Source: Girardinichthys multiradiatus (Eukaryota; Chordata; Actinopteri; Cyprinodontiformes; Goodeidae). Taken from it: a DNA stretch of 64,000 bases. Positions 1 through 12,793 of the stretch are shown piece after piece (within the stretch, counting starts at the first letter, position 1; the number at the start of each line of letters is the position of its first letter). The notes beneath the pieces are model-generated. The model made no database searches. It was given only the letters and a program-made list of their open reading frames with translations, and was not told where the DNA came from. A program made the translations under genes and the position numbers. The stretch spans positions 23,287,119 to 23,351,118 of the forward strand of contig NC_061808.1 in assembly GCF_021462225.1 (NCBI RefSeq), in the 5' to 3' direction.

Positions 1-1269
1 TTTTATTTCTCATTCAAGATGTCTTCATTCAGTTTCCATCTTAATATTTTACACCTTTCCACAGAAAGAGCTCCTGATGCTAATGCTGAGAAAAACATAT
101 TTGTCATTGATTGTACAGGCCCGATAACATACAATCTAATCTTGTGGTTTGTGCTCCGCAAATAAAAGTCTTTTAACACTTGACAAGCTTCACATGTAGA
201 AGAAAATAGTAAATCCTTAAAAAATGATTCCAATGTAAATGATTCAGCTACTAATTAATCCCTTTATTGACTCTTTTTAAAAAATCTCCTATATAAAGAC
301 CATTTATGAAGTAACAGGCATTCTAATCTATATTTTTTCGATAGCAATGAATCGATGCTTATCACCTATTCAGCACATGGCTTGGCAGTTTGGGTTTATT
401 TTCATATTTGTCAAAAATCTTTAGAATCAGATAAGCGCATTGCCAATTTGAAGATTTAAAATGCTGTAAAATTAACAAATAAACACAATGTTTTTTAAAC
501 ATCTGTCTCAATCAGTTTTTTTTAATCACTGCAACATTGGCTGGGAACCATAGTGCCTTTAATGGCACACAGCCAGCTCAGGAGAAAATATCCTTGATTT
601 GTGCGTAAGATTGCTGCATGAAGCTGTATTGTGCCAGGAAACAACTTTAAAGTACAACCTGATGAGAGTTACAATAGAGTACAAATTTTTGGAATTTTCT
701 GAATTTTTTCTGTCTGAAAATAGGGCCATTTTTTTAATTAAACATTATAAGACATTGTTAACTCTTTGAAAAGTGTGTAGATGGCATAGAAAGACATGGG
801 TTAATTGGGGTTAAACAAACAATTATTATTATTTGAGCTCTTTTCATCAATGGGAATGTGAATGACACAAACTGACTTCTGGGAAGAAATTGCGGAAATT
901 TTGATTTTCCCCTTTCTTGAAAGTAATAGATTCTTATTCATTATTATTAATGTATTGATTAGTATTATATCACACTGGTAAAATGTGTGTAATACTGCAG
1001 ACCTAAAAGAGTGGAGTCCCATTTTAGCAGAACAGTGCTCAAATAAAAAAAATGTAATATGTAGTATTTACAGATTTATTTTCACTTTTTTGTCACACTT
1101 AAATGTTTCATATCAGTTCATCAATCATATTTTAATATTAGACAAAGATAACCTGAGTAAATACAAGATTCAAAAAAGTTATTATTTAAATAAGAACTGA
1201 CAGACAACATGAAGAACAAATTCAGTTCAACCTTTAAGTGATTGAATACACTACAAAGACTAGATATTT
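1..1269. other. AT-rich non-coding stretch
   Basis: I see no recognisable gene or repeat here. Open frames are at most about 75 codons, lack known domains and are interrupted at the rate expected by chance in AT-rich DNA. Unrecognised old repeats are possible. Confidence 0.5.
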
Positions 1270-1644
1270 AATGCTCAAACTGATTATCTTTATTGTTTTT
1301 TGCAAATATTCACTCATTTTGAATTTGTTGCTTGAAACATGTTCCAGAAAAACTGGGACAGGGGTATGTTTACCTCTGTTTTACATCACCTTTCCTTTTA
1401 ACAACATTCAATAAGCGTTTGGGAACTGAGGCACTACTTGTTGAAGCTTTGTAGGTGGAATGCTTTTCCATTCTTGCTTGATTTACAATTTCAGTTGCTC
1501 AACTGTCTGGGGTCTCTGTTGTCATATTTTGCACTTTACAATGCACTTTACATTTTCAGTGTGGTTGACCAGGATTTGCAAATCATTGTATAGTTTTTAT
1601 TTACATTTTATACAAAAGTTCCAACTTCATTGGAATTGGGGTTG
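1270..1644. mobile_element. Decayed teleost DNA-transposon fragment
   Basis: The right end (about 1590-1644) reads like the terminus of a very common fish repeat that ends in GGAATTGGGGTTG followed by TA. The stretch around 1340-1370 (ACTGGGACAGGGG) and 1390-1530 matches the interior of the same repeat as I remember it. The TA at 1645-1646 fits a TA-target transposon. The left border is uncertain, no usable transposase frame remains, and I cannot name the family from sequence alone. Confidence 0.5.
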
Positions 1645-1652
1645 TAGACAGA

Positions 1653-2139
1653 AAAAAGCACCACATTTGGCCTCAATCCAAAGAAATTAAATAACATATG
1701 AGAAATGGTAATTCACATCTATCAGTCTATAAAGGGTTATAAAGTAATTTCTAAGGCTTTGGGAAGCCAGCAAAGCACTGTGAGAGCCATTATCCACAAA
1801 TAAAAAACATGGACGAGTGGTGAACCTTCCTAGGGCGGACCAGCCTACCAAAATTACACATCGACTCATCTAGGAGGGCAGCCAGAAGAACATGTAAAGC
1901 CCTGCTGGTCTCACATGCCTTGCTTAAGGTCAGTCCTCGTGATTCAACAGTAAGAAAGAGACAGGGCAAATTGGCATTCATAGGAGAGTTTCAAGGTAAA
2001 AACCATTGCTGACCAAATAGAACACAACAGCCTGCCTCACATTTGCCATAAAACAAGAAAACATGTCTGATATTAACATGTATTGCATTATCCAAAACAT
2101 GTAAAACATGACATGGGTAAATACTTTTTCACAGTAGTG
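1653..2139 (+). mobile_element. Tc1-E relic, internally deleted
   Basis: The 1690-2050 segment resembles the 5' half of a common fish Tc1/mariner transposase gene: the helix-turn-helix region around 1735-1800 (GGCTTTGGGAAGCCAGCAAAG), then the stretch at 1815-2045 with GTGAACCTTCCTAGG and GATTCAACAGTAAGAAAGAG. At about 2060 it breaks off and jumps to the 3' terminal repeat (2105-2139, AATACTTTTTCACAGTAGTG) followed by TA. The catalytic domain is therefore deleted, and stops and indels interrupt what remains. The 5' terminus is missing next to the neighbouring relic at 1270-1644, so the two are nested or recombined. A solo 3' end of the same family lies at 23040-23134. Confidence 0.65.
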
Positions 2140-2141
2140 TA

Positions 2142-2729
2142 TATCAAACTTCATTTTGGAAGTATGGTAAGTACCACCAGGGGAAGGTATTTAAGAACAG
2201 GCATTTGTCAATACTAAGTCCCAGCCTGATAGTTCATTAAAAACAATGCTACGTATATGCGGTAAATTATCATTCTGTCAGTATTACAGTATTACAGCAA
2301 CTATTGGTAATACCAGTGATGTTTGGGTTGCCGCAGGTTCTCCTGTCTATTTATCTTTACAGCAACAGATACTTTCTCCCAGGTGGAGGTCTGTAGGACA
2401 TGTTGCTACATGTTCAAAAAGCATTTTGCTTGAAATGCTAGTGTATATAGGAAATTCATAGCTTTGTCATTGGGTTTCTAGACATACTACAGCTGACCCA
2501 ATGCATACACTCCAATAAACATGTCTTGCTCTTGCTGACAATGCTTTCATGTGGAGCAGTCGCTGAAGTGCTAGACTAATGCTAGCATATTCATTTTCTG
2601 TTTTGACATCACTCATTGATTATTTGACTTGTAACATAATTCAGTGTGGTTCCACTTAATCGTGTGCAGACAAAACTTGCAGAAAAGGTTAATACTGACT
2701 TAGCACTTTGTTCTGAATGTCATAAAATT
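2142..2729. other. Non-coding, nothing recognised
   Basis: No gene, tRNA or repeat family was recognised. The longest open frame is about 71 codons and shows no domain. Confidence 0.45.
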
Positions 2730-3330
2730 CAATGACAGCGTGTCAGCTTGTCTCTTTGTGTTTGGGGTTGGACCCAGGTGCAGACTGGAGCGTTGGATAA
2801 ACATAGAGAATTTATTAAACAAGAACAGAGGACTTACAGAGGAGTACAAGGAGGACTGGACAAGGAAAACGGGCAGATCAACAGGGAGTTTAATGGGAAA
2901 AAATTGGCATGCTAACGGGCAACGTGACAGGAGGATCCAGCAAAGAACAATCTGAATAAACGAGCTTATATATTCCTGGGGGAGTTTTGCAAAATGACAC
3001 TGGATACGTGTGTGTCATTCAGGAGATAACGTGGAGCAGCTGATGGCAGAAGGTAAGCAGAGAAGCTGAGGGAAAGAGACTAAAAAACACAAGAAGTTGA
3101 ATTAAGACACAAGGAAACACTAACTCAAGAGGAAAATACAAATACTAACCTAAGGGGAATAAACTAAATTACACAGGAAATAAACTAGGAAAATAACAAA
3201 AGGGATGAACTAAAAAGGAAAGAATTAGGTGACACAAACAAACACATATCAATTAATAGAATATGGCAAGCATAAGGAACATAAACAACTACACGTTTAA
3301 AAACAAATCAAAACCAAAACCTAAAATAGG
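2730..3330 (-). repeat. LTR-like dispersed repeat, candidate
   Basis: A slightly more GC-balanced block contains GGACCCAGGTGCAGACTGGAG followed by ATTTATTAAAC, and then CAGCTGATGGCAGAAGG with an A-rich tail of short repeated CTAAA/GGAAA words. This composition is common in minus-oriented fish Ty3/Gypsy-type LTRs; compare GACCCACATGCAGAG in the LTR at 63193-63877. I could not find paired LTRs, a TG...CA border or a target duplication, so a solo or partial LTR is only a suggestion. Confidence 0.25.
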
Positions 3331-3651
3331 CTGTGATTTTTAAGAATTGTGGCTTGGCTTGTGGTTGGCAAAACCACAGAAAGTAGGCCATGTTTTGCCA
3401 GGGACTGTGATATAGAGCGTTTAAAAAAGTCGTTTTCTCACTTGTTTTAATATTCATTGCTCATTAAAATATTTGGTAAATATTACAATGAAACCATGTT
3501 TTCTAAAATGTAGCAAATGAAATCAAAAGCTCAAACAGAGACTCCCATTTTGAAACTTCAGGGTTTATATTTACTTCAGCGATAAAAAAACAGACTGTGA
3601 TCTCTCTGTAAAATAAAGAATATACTACAAATGTTACAATACTGCATCACA
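3331..3651. other. Non-coding spacer
   Basis: AT-rich sequence between the LTR-like block and Tc1-D copy 1. Nothing is recognised. Confidence 0.45.
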
Positions 3652-3653
3652 TA

Positions 3654-5220
3654 CAGGTCCTTCTCAATAAATTAGCATATTGTGATAAAGTTCATTATTT
3701 TCTATAATGTCATGATGAAAATTTAACATTCATATATTTTAGATTCATTGCACACTACCTGAAATATTTCAGGTATTTTATTGTCTTAATACGGATGATT
3801 TTGGCATACAGCTCATAAAAACCCAAAATTCCTATCTCACAAAATTAGCATATTATTAAAAGGGTCTCTAAACGAGCTATGAACCTAATCATCTGAATCA
3901 ATGAGTTAACTCTAAACACCTGCAAAAGATTCCTGAGGCCTTTAAAACTCCCAGCCTGGTTTATCACTCAAAACCCCAATCATGGGTAAGACTGCCGACC
4001 TGACTGCGGTCCAGAAGGCCACTATTGACACCCTCAAGCAAGAGGGGAAGACACAGAAAGACATTTCTGAACGAATAGGCTGTTCCCAGAGTGCTGTATC
4101 AAGGCACCTCAGTGGGAAGTCTGTGGGAAGGAAAAAGTGTGGCAGAAAACGCTGCACAACGAGAAGAGGTGACCGGACCCTGAGGAAGATTGTGGAGAAG
4201 GGCCGATTCCAGACCTTGGGGGACCTGCGGAAGCAGTTGACTGAGTCTGGAGTAGAAACATCCAGAGCCACCGTGCACAGGCGTGTGCAGGAAATGGGCT
4301 ACAGGTGCCGCATTCCCAGACCTGGGCTACAGAGAAGCAGCACTGGACTGTTGCTCAGTGGTCCAAAGTACTTTTTTTGGATGAAAGCAAATTCTGCATG
4401 TCATTCGGAAATCAAGGTGCCAGAGTCTGGAGGAAGACTGGGGAGAAGGAAATGCCAAAATGCCAGAAGTCCAGTGTCAAGTACCCACAGTCAGTGATGG
4501 TCTGGGGTGCCGTGTCAGCTGCTGGTGTTGGTCCACTGTGTTTTATCAAGGGCAGGGTCAATGCAGCTAGCTATCAGGAGATTTTGAAGCACTTCATGCT
4601 TCCATCTGCTGAAAAGCTTTATGGAGATAAAGATTTCATTTTTCAGCACGACCTGGCACCTGCTCACAGTGCCAAAACCACTGGTAAATGGTTTACTGAC
4701 CATGGTATCACTGTGCTCAATTGACCTGCCAACTCTCCTGACCTGAACCCCATAGAGAATCTGTGGGATATTGTGAAGAGAACGTTGAGAGACTCAAGAC
4801 CCAACACTCTGGATGAGCTAAAGGCCGCTATCGAAGCATCCTGGGCCTCCATAAGATCTCAGCAGTGCAACAGGCTGATTGTCTCCATGCCACGCCGCAT
4901 TGAAGCAGTCATTTCTGCCAAAGGATTCCCGACCAAGTATTGAGTGCATAACTGTACATGATTATTTGAAGGTTGACGTTGTTTGTATTAAAAACACTCT
5001 TCTTTTATTGGTCGGATGAAATATGCTAATTTTGTGAGATAGGAATTTTGGGTTTTCATGAGCTGTATGCCAAAATCATCCATATTAAGACAATAAAAGA
5101 CCTGAAATATTTCAGTTAGTGTGCAATGAATCTAAAATATATGAATGTTAAATTTTCATCATTACATTATAGAAAATAATGAACTTTATCACAATATGCT
5201 AATTTTTTGAGAAGGACTTG
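3654..5220 (+). mobile_element. Tc1-D copy 1, 1567 bp
   Basis: A complete Tc1/mariner element lies between TA dinucleotides at 3652-3653 and 5221-5222, the expected duplicated target. The outer ends are CAGGTCCTTCTCAA and its complement, with one mismatch at the right tip (GGACTTG). The inverted repeats are about 200 bp and hold inner and outer copies of the ATTAGCATAT motif. The transposase inside is broken. The length is identical to copies 4 and 5 and 43 bp shorter than copies 2 and 3, because of a shared 42-bp deletion plus one private base. Confidence 0.95.
3982..4943 (+). pseudogene. Broken DD34E transposase of Tc1-D copy 1
   Basis: The reading frame starts at the same ATG as the intact copy (GGGTAAGACTGCC context) and encodes the paired-like helix-turn-helix DNA-binding half without a break. 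Near 4315-4320 it shows the 42-bp deletion shared with copies 4 and 5, and one extra missing C causes a frameshift. The catalytic half continues in another frame with FLDES (one change from the usual FSDES), MVWG, FQHD and SPDLNPIEN. A TGG-to-TGA change at 4722-4724, just before the PANSPDLNP block, is a second break. The gene ends at TGA 4941-4943. It cannot make a working protein. Confidence 0.93.
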
Positions 5221-5222
5221 TA

Positions 5223-6529
5223 TAACAGCACACATATAGTATAAGCTATATATGATGCCATTTTTCTTGTTTAGTTTTTTCCTTCATTTCAGTTCTTGGC
5301 ACACTCCTCTGCAGTTATTTGATGGCATCTCATTACTGGCTTTTTATCTTGATCAATCGAAGTCTTCAATGTTTGCGTAAGGGTAATTAATGGAAACCGA
5401 CATTCATTTGCATTTTCTTTTCAGTTTTTCTTGGTAGTTTATAAAGATCCGGATGACACTGAGAGGCAAGCGTAGCCACTGCTGCCTGTGTACAAGACTT
5501 GATCTGCAGCATGAATGTGTATGCACACTGCCGTTAATAATATCTTTCCCAAATTAGCCAAAGATGTGTCAGTGTGCTAGAGCAGCTCTGCTCAGCTTGA
5601 GACCAAAAAAAGCAGCCATTCGTTTTCCCACTCACAAGAGACACACACACACAGGCCAAGCGGTAAATACTTTGCCCAGTGTGCAGGCTAAGCTTTTCAC
5701 TACAGAGCGATGTGATAAAAGAAGAGGCAGAAGACGTCTTCACTACTTGCTAGCTCCTACCTTTGCTTTCCAATTTATGGTGTGTGTGACTGCATGGCTC
5801 CACTGCGGTCAAACCATTAACATACCTGACATGGGGTTGCAGCAAGTCTGCTACTAATGAAATGTCAGCGCAGACCACCATTTAGGATAATCAAATGTTA
5901 ATTGAGGAATGATGGATGTGGCTCCAAGGTCTGCTCTCTATATCTGTTGCTTTCCATACTCATGTCCGTCTCTCTTTTTTTCCCACTGTGCATTTATATA
6001 CTGCTTTCAAAAGTATGAATCTCAGTTTTAATACAACTGTTTAATGGAGGCCTAAGAGGTTGGTTAGTAAACATCAGTCTGCAAACAACACATGCAGACC
6101 AAAGAATACACCAGATAGGTTCAGCAAAAACATTTGAAGTATCTTAAAGCAGGGTAAGGTTGAACATTTAACTTACTGACAAAGGGTAAGGGGTTGAAGG
6201 GACACCCACCTATGTTGCAGCAGCTCTCCAGAACAAACTGATGCAAGGAGAAACTGGAGCTGTGTGGATGAAGCATGGCCGAAGAGCTAGAGGAAGCCCC
6301 AGCCTTCACACAATGCAATATCCCCTCGCTGACTACTTGGGAACAGAGAACCCCCACCGCTACCCATCACCCAGAAATGCCTGCAAAGCTAAGCAACCCC
6401 ATCCGAATACCACGAACACTATTGCCACCTGCCAACAGCAAGCAAATAGGCAGCCTCCACAGAGATGGCTGGTCTGTGGCCAAAATAAATGACGCCCCAC
6501 TGTACAACAGCTCTTCCAATGACTCAAGG
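5223..6529. other. Non-coding, nothing firmly recognised
   Basis: The stretch has short open frames on both strands (up to about 114 codons when the downstream Tc1 tail is included), without domains. A short CA run sits at 5640-5654. No exon-like conserved segment was recognised. Confidence 0.4.
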
Positions 6530-6905
6530 CACAATGGCCCAGAATACATTCATTTCTTAAAATGGTCCAGTCAAAGCCCAGATCTAAATCCAACTGAGAA
6601 TTGTTGGAAGAACGGCTGATTGAGCTTCACCTTGGAAAAAATAATGAGCCAGCATTTTTGTGCAAATTTCATTTGCAAAGCTGTTAGAGACATACCATAA
6701 AAGACTTGAAGCTGTAATTGCAGTTCTACAAAGTGGCTCTGGGTGGCTGAATACAAATGCATACCACACTTTTCAGATGTAGATGTATTTATGCTTTTCC
6801 TTTCTATTGACAATTATGTGCTACATTTTGTTCTTTATCATGTAAAATCCCCCAAAAATGCATTGCGGTTTTTATTTGTAATGCAACAAAATCTGAAAAG
6901 TTTAA
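6530..6905 (+). mobile_element. Tc1-C 3' fragment
   Basis: A frame around 6556-6620 encodes a Tc1-type block (SQSPDLNPTEN) that normally carries the third catalytic acid of DD34E transposases, followed by a frameshift. Downstream, 6660-6735 matches the C-terminal coding part, and 6740-6905 matches the 3' terminal region of a common fish Tc1 family (GAATACAAATGCATACCACAC, then AATTATGTGCTACATTTTGT). The 5' three quarters of the element are absent and the far terminus is truncated. Confidence 0.65.
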
Positions 6906-9900
6906 GGAACTATAGATGGAAGCAAAAGTGTATGAAAAGACTGCTGAGCTTATATCCCTTTATACACTTTCTGCGGTGCTACACAGAAGTACAGTGTTAA
7001 TGAGTCATATTAGTAATTCAAAACTAACACGAAGGACTTGCTGAAAAGCTTGCTTCTCACAATGAGAAACTTAAAAGCTTCTCTTTGGAGTTGCAACATC
7101 CAAATGCTTTGTTATACCAGCTTATTGTAAGATATGATTGGAACACAAGCTGCAGGAACCAATTCATATAGGTCGTTATCATCTCAATAAGAATTGAGAA
7201 TCATGAAAAAATGATCAGATAGGCCTCACTGATGAGTTGTTTATCACTAATCTTAATAATGTGCTTTTAATTAAATAAAATTTTAATAAAAGCTCCTCGT
7301 AAGGGGCCAGTGGATAAAACCATTACTGTATTCATCCTGTCCTCATGTGTGGTGCTTCATTAACTTCTACTCCAGGCCTTAAAAATGAACACACTTGTGC
7401 CTCTGGATAGCAAGGATAAAGATAAGCACCAGAGCAGGCTGGTGTCATTACTGGTGTGGCGGCGAGCTGGAAAAGGTTAGTAATTCTTGCTTGTGTTAAT
7501 TGGCTATCAGGATTTATGAGATGTAGCACCTGAGGAGAAGGAGGTGGGGGTTCGAGAGTTTGTGTGCAAAATGTCAAGTTTCCCTCACTCCAGAATGAAA
7601 AATGTCTCACTGTATTGCATCCATGTAAGAAATGATGTGTATGTGTTTTGGCAGATACACAAGTTAGCATTCTTTTATCCTGTTGTCTGTGTGCAGATTT
7701 ATATCCAATGAGTAATTGCTCTGTCTTGTTAACATTGACCTTTAGTCTAATTACCACAACTGCTAATTACGACCTCCAGTCTCTACCTTGTCCTTCCCTG
7801 CAATGCCCAGCGTATCAATTAACCCCTGCCTTGTACAGCCTTAACAAGGGAAAAGGTGTGTGACTATGGCAGGTAAAGAAAATGCTTTTGTAACATTTTG
7901 CAAAACACTACCAATTATAGTTCTGTGGACCTTGAGAGCTTTCTCCTGGTTCTCACAACCCAACTTGTGCAATTATTTTGGGCATAGCTTTAAATTATCA
8001 GCCCGCATGGGTTTCATTATCTATATCTGTTGACCCTGTGATATAATGAGCTAACTAAAGTTGTGTTCCAAAAGGTATATTTATATGAAAAGTATTGTGA
8101 TGCATAGGCATACATTTGAATTTATTTGGTTAAAAAAGCATCGATCAAGAGATAAGTCAACTTTTTTTTTCCTGTGTAATATGTTTTATATTTATACTTA
8201 AGCAATTTATTGGCAACCTGTTAAAAAGTAACAATCGGTTTCCCATTCCATTGACTAAATCTTTGAAAATGACCAAAGATAATAAAGAAAGCATAATTTT
8301 AGACATATTATATAAGACACCAACACAGACATTTTCAAAGAGCTATTAGCTGAAAACCTGGTAGATAAGCTGCTGAAGGATAACACCTCCAACAGATATT
8401 TTACAAGACTTTGGTTGATTTTTGTCCAATTTCAAAAGTATTCCATTCTTGAAACTGAAAAAAATCTTGAAAGTACAAAAAAATAAAATAAAATAAAATC
8501 ACAAATTCTTTTCAATTGTCTTCCAAACAGAATAAGTAATTTTCAAAACACTTTTCTGACACAAAATGAATGAGTGAATATCAATGTATTATTAGGCTAC
8601 ACTGAGGAAGACATGAGTTTGTGCATTTTGCTTTTCCAGATGGTGATTAAGGGTCATTTACAGTAATTTTTTGTCTGTTGGCTGCTTTAATGAAGTCTCC
8701 TGCAGCACTCGGCATGAAAGAGAAGAGGAACAAGCTTGGAGCTTTGCCCATTAGGGAATATGGAAGGAAATATTAAAGCCAAATCATCCAGGTGTTTGAG
8801 TCTGTGTGTGTTCTGTGTTTTGTCCTCTCAGATTTGATTTGTACAGAACCTCCCTTCCATCAAGCCTTGACGTTTGGCATGAATGGCCAGAAAAGAGCTG
8901 TGCCAGCCCTGCTGTCTGCTTCAAAAGCTGACAAAACACATACACGCAAATTACATTTATCAGCACACACACATGCCCTCAGTGAGACCAACAGCAGACC
9001 CATAAATCAAGACCCTTTCATGCTCCTGAAGGACACACCGGATCAAATAAAATCTTTCACTCATGTTTTCCCCCCACTTGTCAAATTCTATGTTGTCTAA
9101 GCCACATAAATTAGTTTACTTGTTCTGGCTGATTTACTGAGGAGCACAACATAACATCATATGAATCATTTTCATCGTTTATTCCCACTGCAGAGGCTGC
9201 TACTGACAGCTCATGGATAAATTGTAGGGATTTACTGGAAGTGCACACTTTATGCTTCTCAGGCAGTACAGAGAAAATATTTAGTCCAATGTACTCTATT
9301 GTTTACATCACTGGGGAAGAAGATACTCTGCTGATGGGTATTAGGATCTAAAGGTGAACTCACTTTAGTGGAACTGCACCACTTGACATAGTGATGAAAA
9401 ATTAACACCTTCGACATGCTGTAGAGGGAATACTATGTTAATGGCATTCAATTGGGTAAAGGAGAAACAATGGTCAAACTGAGTTGATTGTTCAGTGAAA
9501 CGGTGAATATGCAGAGGATGAACAATTGCAGAGTAAGGAGTAATTGTGCCGTATATCTGTCAAGGCTCTCAAAAAATATCTGCTAGTGATGTACCTTTAA
9601 CTATCCAAAAATAGATTATAGAGCTTATCGACCCCTTCCTTCTCCTCCTGCATCCTCCAGAGACTGAACCTCAGACAGCAATAATAATTGGCTCAGAGAT
9701 GTTACATTAACAGGAGTCTCTAATGAATTTTTAATTTGCAAGGCAAATATCTTTTGGCAAATATCTTTTGGTGCTTTCGAATCCACTACTTGCCTTAGTG
9801 GACTCCAGCTGTTTAGTTCATATCAAAGGTAAACCCCTAATACATCAGGTATTCTGTCAAAAGAACAAACAGTCACAGAGATATAATAAGAAAAATCTTT

Positions 9901-12334
9901 GGATTGTCAGGTTTGACAGATTTGATGTTTCCAATTAAGCTAACCAGAGTGTTTTTGAGTGTAGCAGAAAGCCAGGAGAAAAGCTTATGTTGGCACACAG
10001 AAAGGCCTGACATTCATAGATGTCTCCAGGGGACAAATAATAGCCCAAATATAAAGCAAGCTATTTTGTCCGTGCTTTCTCCCCAGCGAGTTATTGTTTG
10101 ATGTTGGCTGAGAGGTATATAGCTGTTAGCTAAATAATGCAACTAAAATAGCTCTTCTTTTTGTATACAAAAAGCAAAATCTATAAAAGTCCTGACTGTA
10201 AAATAAACTTAAAAAAAAAAACAGTTTGAAAGATTATTTTTCTTAGTCAAAGCCTTAAAAGTTATCAATAAGTTAAAACAATAAAAATAAATAAATGCTG
10301 TTTTTTTCTGGATAAAAGCTTAAGCTAAATATTTAATCATGAAAGAAGTTTTACTCAAAAAAGTAAGAAAATGTTATTTCATCTGCTATCATAGTAAAAT
10401 AAATAAATAAAAAAATGAATATAAAATTAGCAAAAGGTGACTTTTTTTTACATATGTATTATGGCACTTGCTGATACTATTAAGACAAGCCATAAAAAAA
10501 CATATATTTACAGTAGGTTTTAGACCAATTGCCAGATCATATTTTGGTCCCAAGGCTTATCACATAAGATGGATTAATATGTTTCCAATTAATCTCCTCA
10601 GGAACAATTACATTGAAAATCCATGTCATAGATACCTAATAACTTTTCCAGACAAAAAATATTAACAATAACAATAACTTTGAGAATTACTGTGATAATG
10701 CCTCATACATGTTTATATAAAACCTAGATGAGTAAATAAATATATATGAAGAGAAAATGGTAAACTGATCAGATTTTGTACATCACTAGATTCCTTCTAT
10801 TTTGTTTGTTTGTTTATAAAGAACTTTCTTGCATTTCAGAAAAAAAGAATTTTGAACAGATTTGGTTTTCTTCTAGGAAATAAAATATTTTCTTGCTTAT
10901 AAATTTTAAGATCTTGAGAATAATAACCTTCCAGACATGCATGCAGCAATGTGTCACAGGTACAGCAACATCTCAGCCCCTTATGTGGAGGAGGAAATCA
11001 TGAATTCACTTTTACAAAAAAGGAAATACAAACCTGTGAACGGAGGAGTTTCAGAGCAATGATTTTCATAACTAATAGTGGTTGTTATAACATTTTACTC
11101 TGAAATTTACTTTTATTTGAGTGCGTCAAACAATCTGATAATATTCAGCTGTACCTTATACCACATTAAGAAGCACTTAAAGTCCAGAACCTATTTGTGC
11201 ATAAGTAAGAGTATAAATGAATACAATTCTTCCATAAAGATTAAATTACATGACATACTTCAGTTGCAATTTTTTATCTGAAAAAGATTGTTTGTAAGGT
11301 GTGCATCCTGCTACGCAACAACACAGCATGCTTGGCTCTCCCAGCATGCCTTTCTACCTCCACTGTGACATGAAAAGTAAACAGACACAGTTGGTGAGGA
11401 GTTTTTGGTTTACAAAAGGTTTTCTTCCTGACAATTAGTATAAGGAACATTAAAACCTGCCCAGAAACGGCAGGTACAAGAAAGGTTCTCAGCAGGGCTG
11501 AGCTTCTTGGAGCCAACAGGAATGTCAACAGCAGTGAACTGTAGAGGTTTTATTAGTATATAATATATTTGTTTAAGCATGCTGCTGAAAGAAGTCACAG
11601 ATAAAGCAGAATCAAAATACAATTTAACCCTTCTGGCAGCTTGTCCGTTAGAAAACTCTGGATCTGTGCTCATTATTTTCAACACCCACACACACTTATG
11701 TTTCTTAATACAGAACCATCTCTCTTTCTCAGTGCAAACCCCAGGATCAAATTATTGCTCTCGCACCTTTTAAAACTGTTTTACCCTGCTCTCCTTTCTT
11801 ATTCCCTTAATTAGTGCTACATGAGGTGAAGAGGGTTGTTGAGAAAGAAAGGTTGACAGGTTGTGTAGTTGAGTGAGAAACACAATGTCAAATACATTAA
11901 CAATGGGTACAGAGAATAAAAAACAATACAATTTTATTTTAGGCATATACCTCCCGCTGAAAGCTTCTCTGAAAGTTGCTCCTTACCTGTGCTCCGCTGG
12001 CTCCAAAACCTCTAATGTAGAGGAAATCAAAATATCAGGATTACAAGCATGGAGTGCATGAAGCATTATTATTATTCCAGTCACAGCTTGGTGAAAAGTT
12101 GTGGGTGTTCAGGTGCAACACATTTGTTGGGTCCGTACGATGTAGCAGCTAAGATAGATATAACAGATTTTATGATAATCAATAATACAGTCTTCTTATA
12201 AGAACTGATTATGACCCCAAAAAAGAATAAAACTACAGCAGGTGACATAAAATTATTTACAGTTGATAGCTTTATTTAGCAGAAAAACATGTTATTTTGA
12301 TTTCAATACACAAAAATACACACACACACATATA
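6906..12334. other. Long AT-rich region without recognised genes
   Basis: I found no supported gene, RNA gene or mobile element across 5.4 kb. The longest open frame (minus strand, 7332-7757, 141 codons) has no recognisable domain and no splice-site context that I can support. Small simple tracts occur, such as (AAAAT)n at about 8480-8500 and CA repeats near 12320-12332. This may be unique intergenic or intronic DNA; conserved non-coding elements cannot be seen without alignment. Confidence 0.4.
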
Positions 12335-12791
12335 CACTACTGGTCAAAGGTTTTAGATACACTTTCTCCCTCAATGGATCTCTTTATTTTCATGACTATT
12401 AACATTATCACCAAAGGGAACAAACTGTAAATGAACACACATGGAATTATGTAGTAAACAAAAGTGTGAAATAGCATAAATATTAATATCTGTATTTTAG
12501 ATTCTTCAAAATAGCCACCCTTTGCTCTGATGACTGCTTTGTTCTCTTGGCATTCTCTCCCTGAGCTTCATGAGGTAATCACCTGAAATGATTTTCTAGA
12601 GCGTTTTGAAAGAACTCCCCAGATGTTCATTGAGAGATGGCCAGAGGTTAATATTTCAGTCATTGCACAAAAGGGCGACTACTTTAAGGATTCTAAAATA
12701 TAACATTTAAAGTTGTTCTACAATTTTTGGTTTGCTATATAATTGCATGTGTTCATTCACAGTTCTGAGGCCTTCATTGAGAATCTAACAG
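12335..12791. mobile_element. MITE-A copy 1, cut at its right end
   Basis: A non-coding, partly palindromic element starts after TA at 12333-12334 with CACTACTGGTCAAAGGTTTTAG. The left arm (TTCTTCAAAATAGCCACCC) is mirrored in the right arm (GGGCGACTACTTTAAGGATTCTAAAATATAA). Arms of this kind belong to internally deleted Tc1-like elements related to Tc1-B. A second copy at 32578-33094 shares the same middle (CTTGGCATTCTCTCC, GAAAGAACT, CCAGAGGTTAATATTTCAGTCAT or close variants). The last 70 or so bases of the right arm are missing, where the sequence joins a Tc1-B fragment and Tc1-D copy 2. Confidence 0.7.
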
Positions 12792-12793
12792 TA

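Noticed and set aside
6121..6619. Overlapping open frames on both strands
   Set aside because: Only the last 20 or so codons on the plus strand are explained, as a Tc1-C fragment. The rest has no recognisable content and both strands are open by chance.
7332..7757. 141-codon minus-strand open frame
   Set aside because: No domain, no repeat of codon bias and no support from neighbours; this length occurs by chance in 64 kb.
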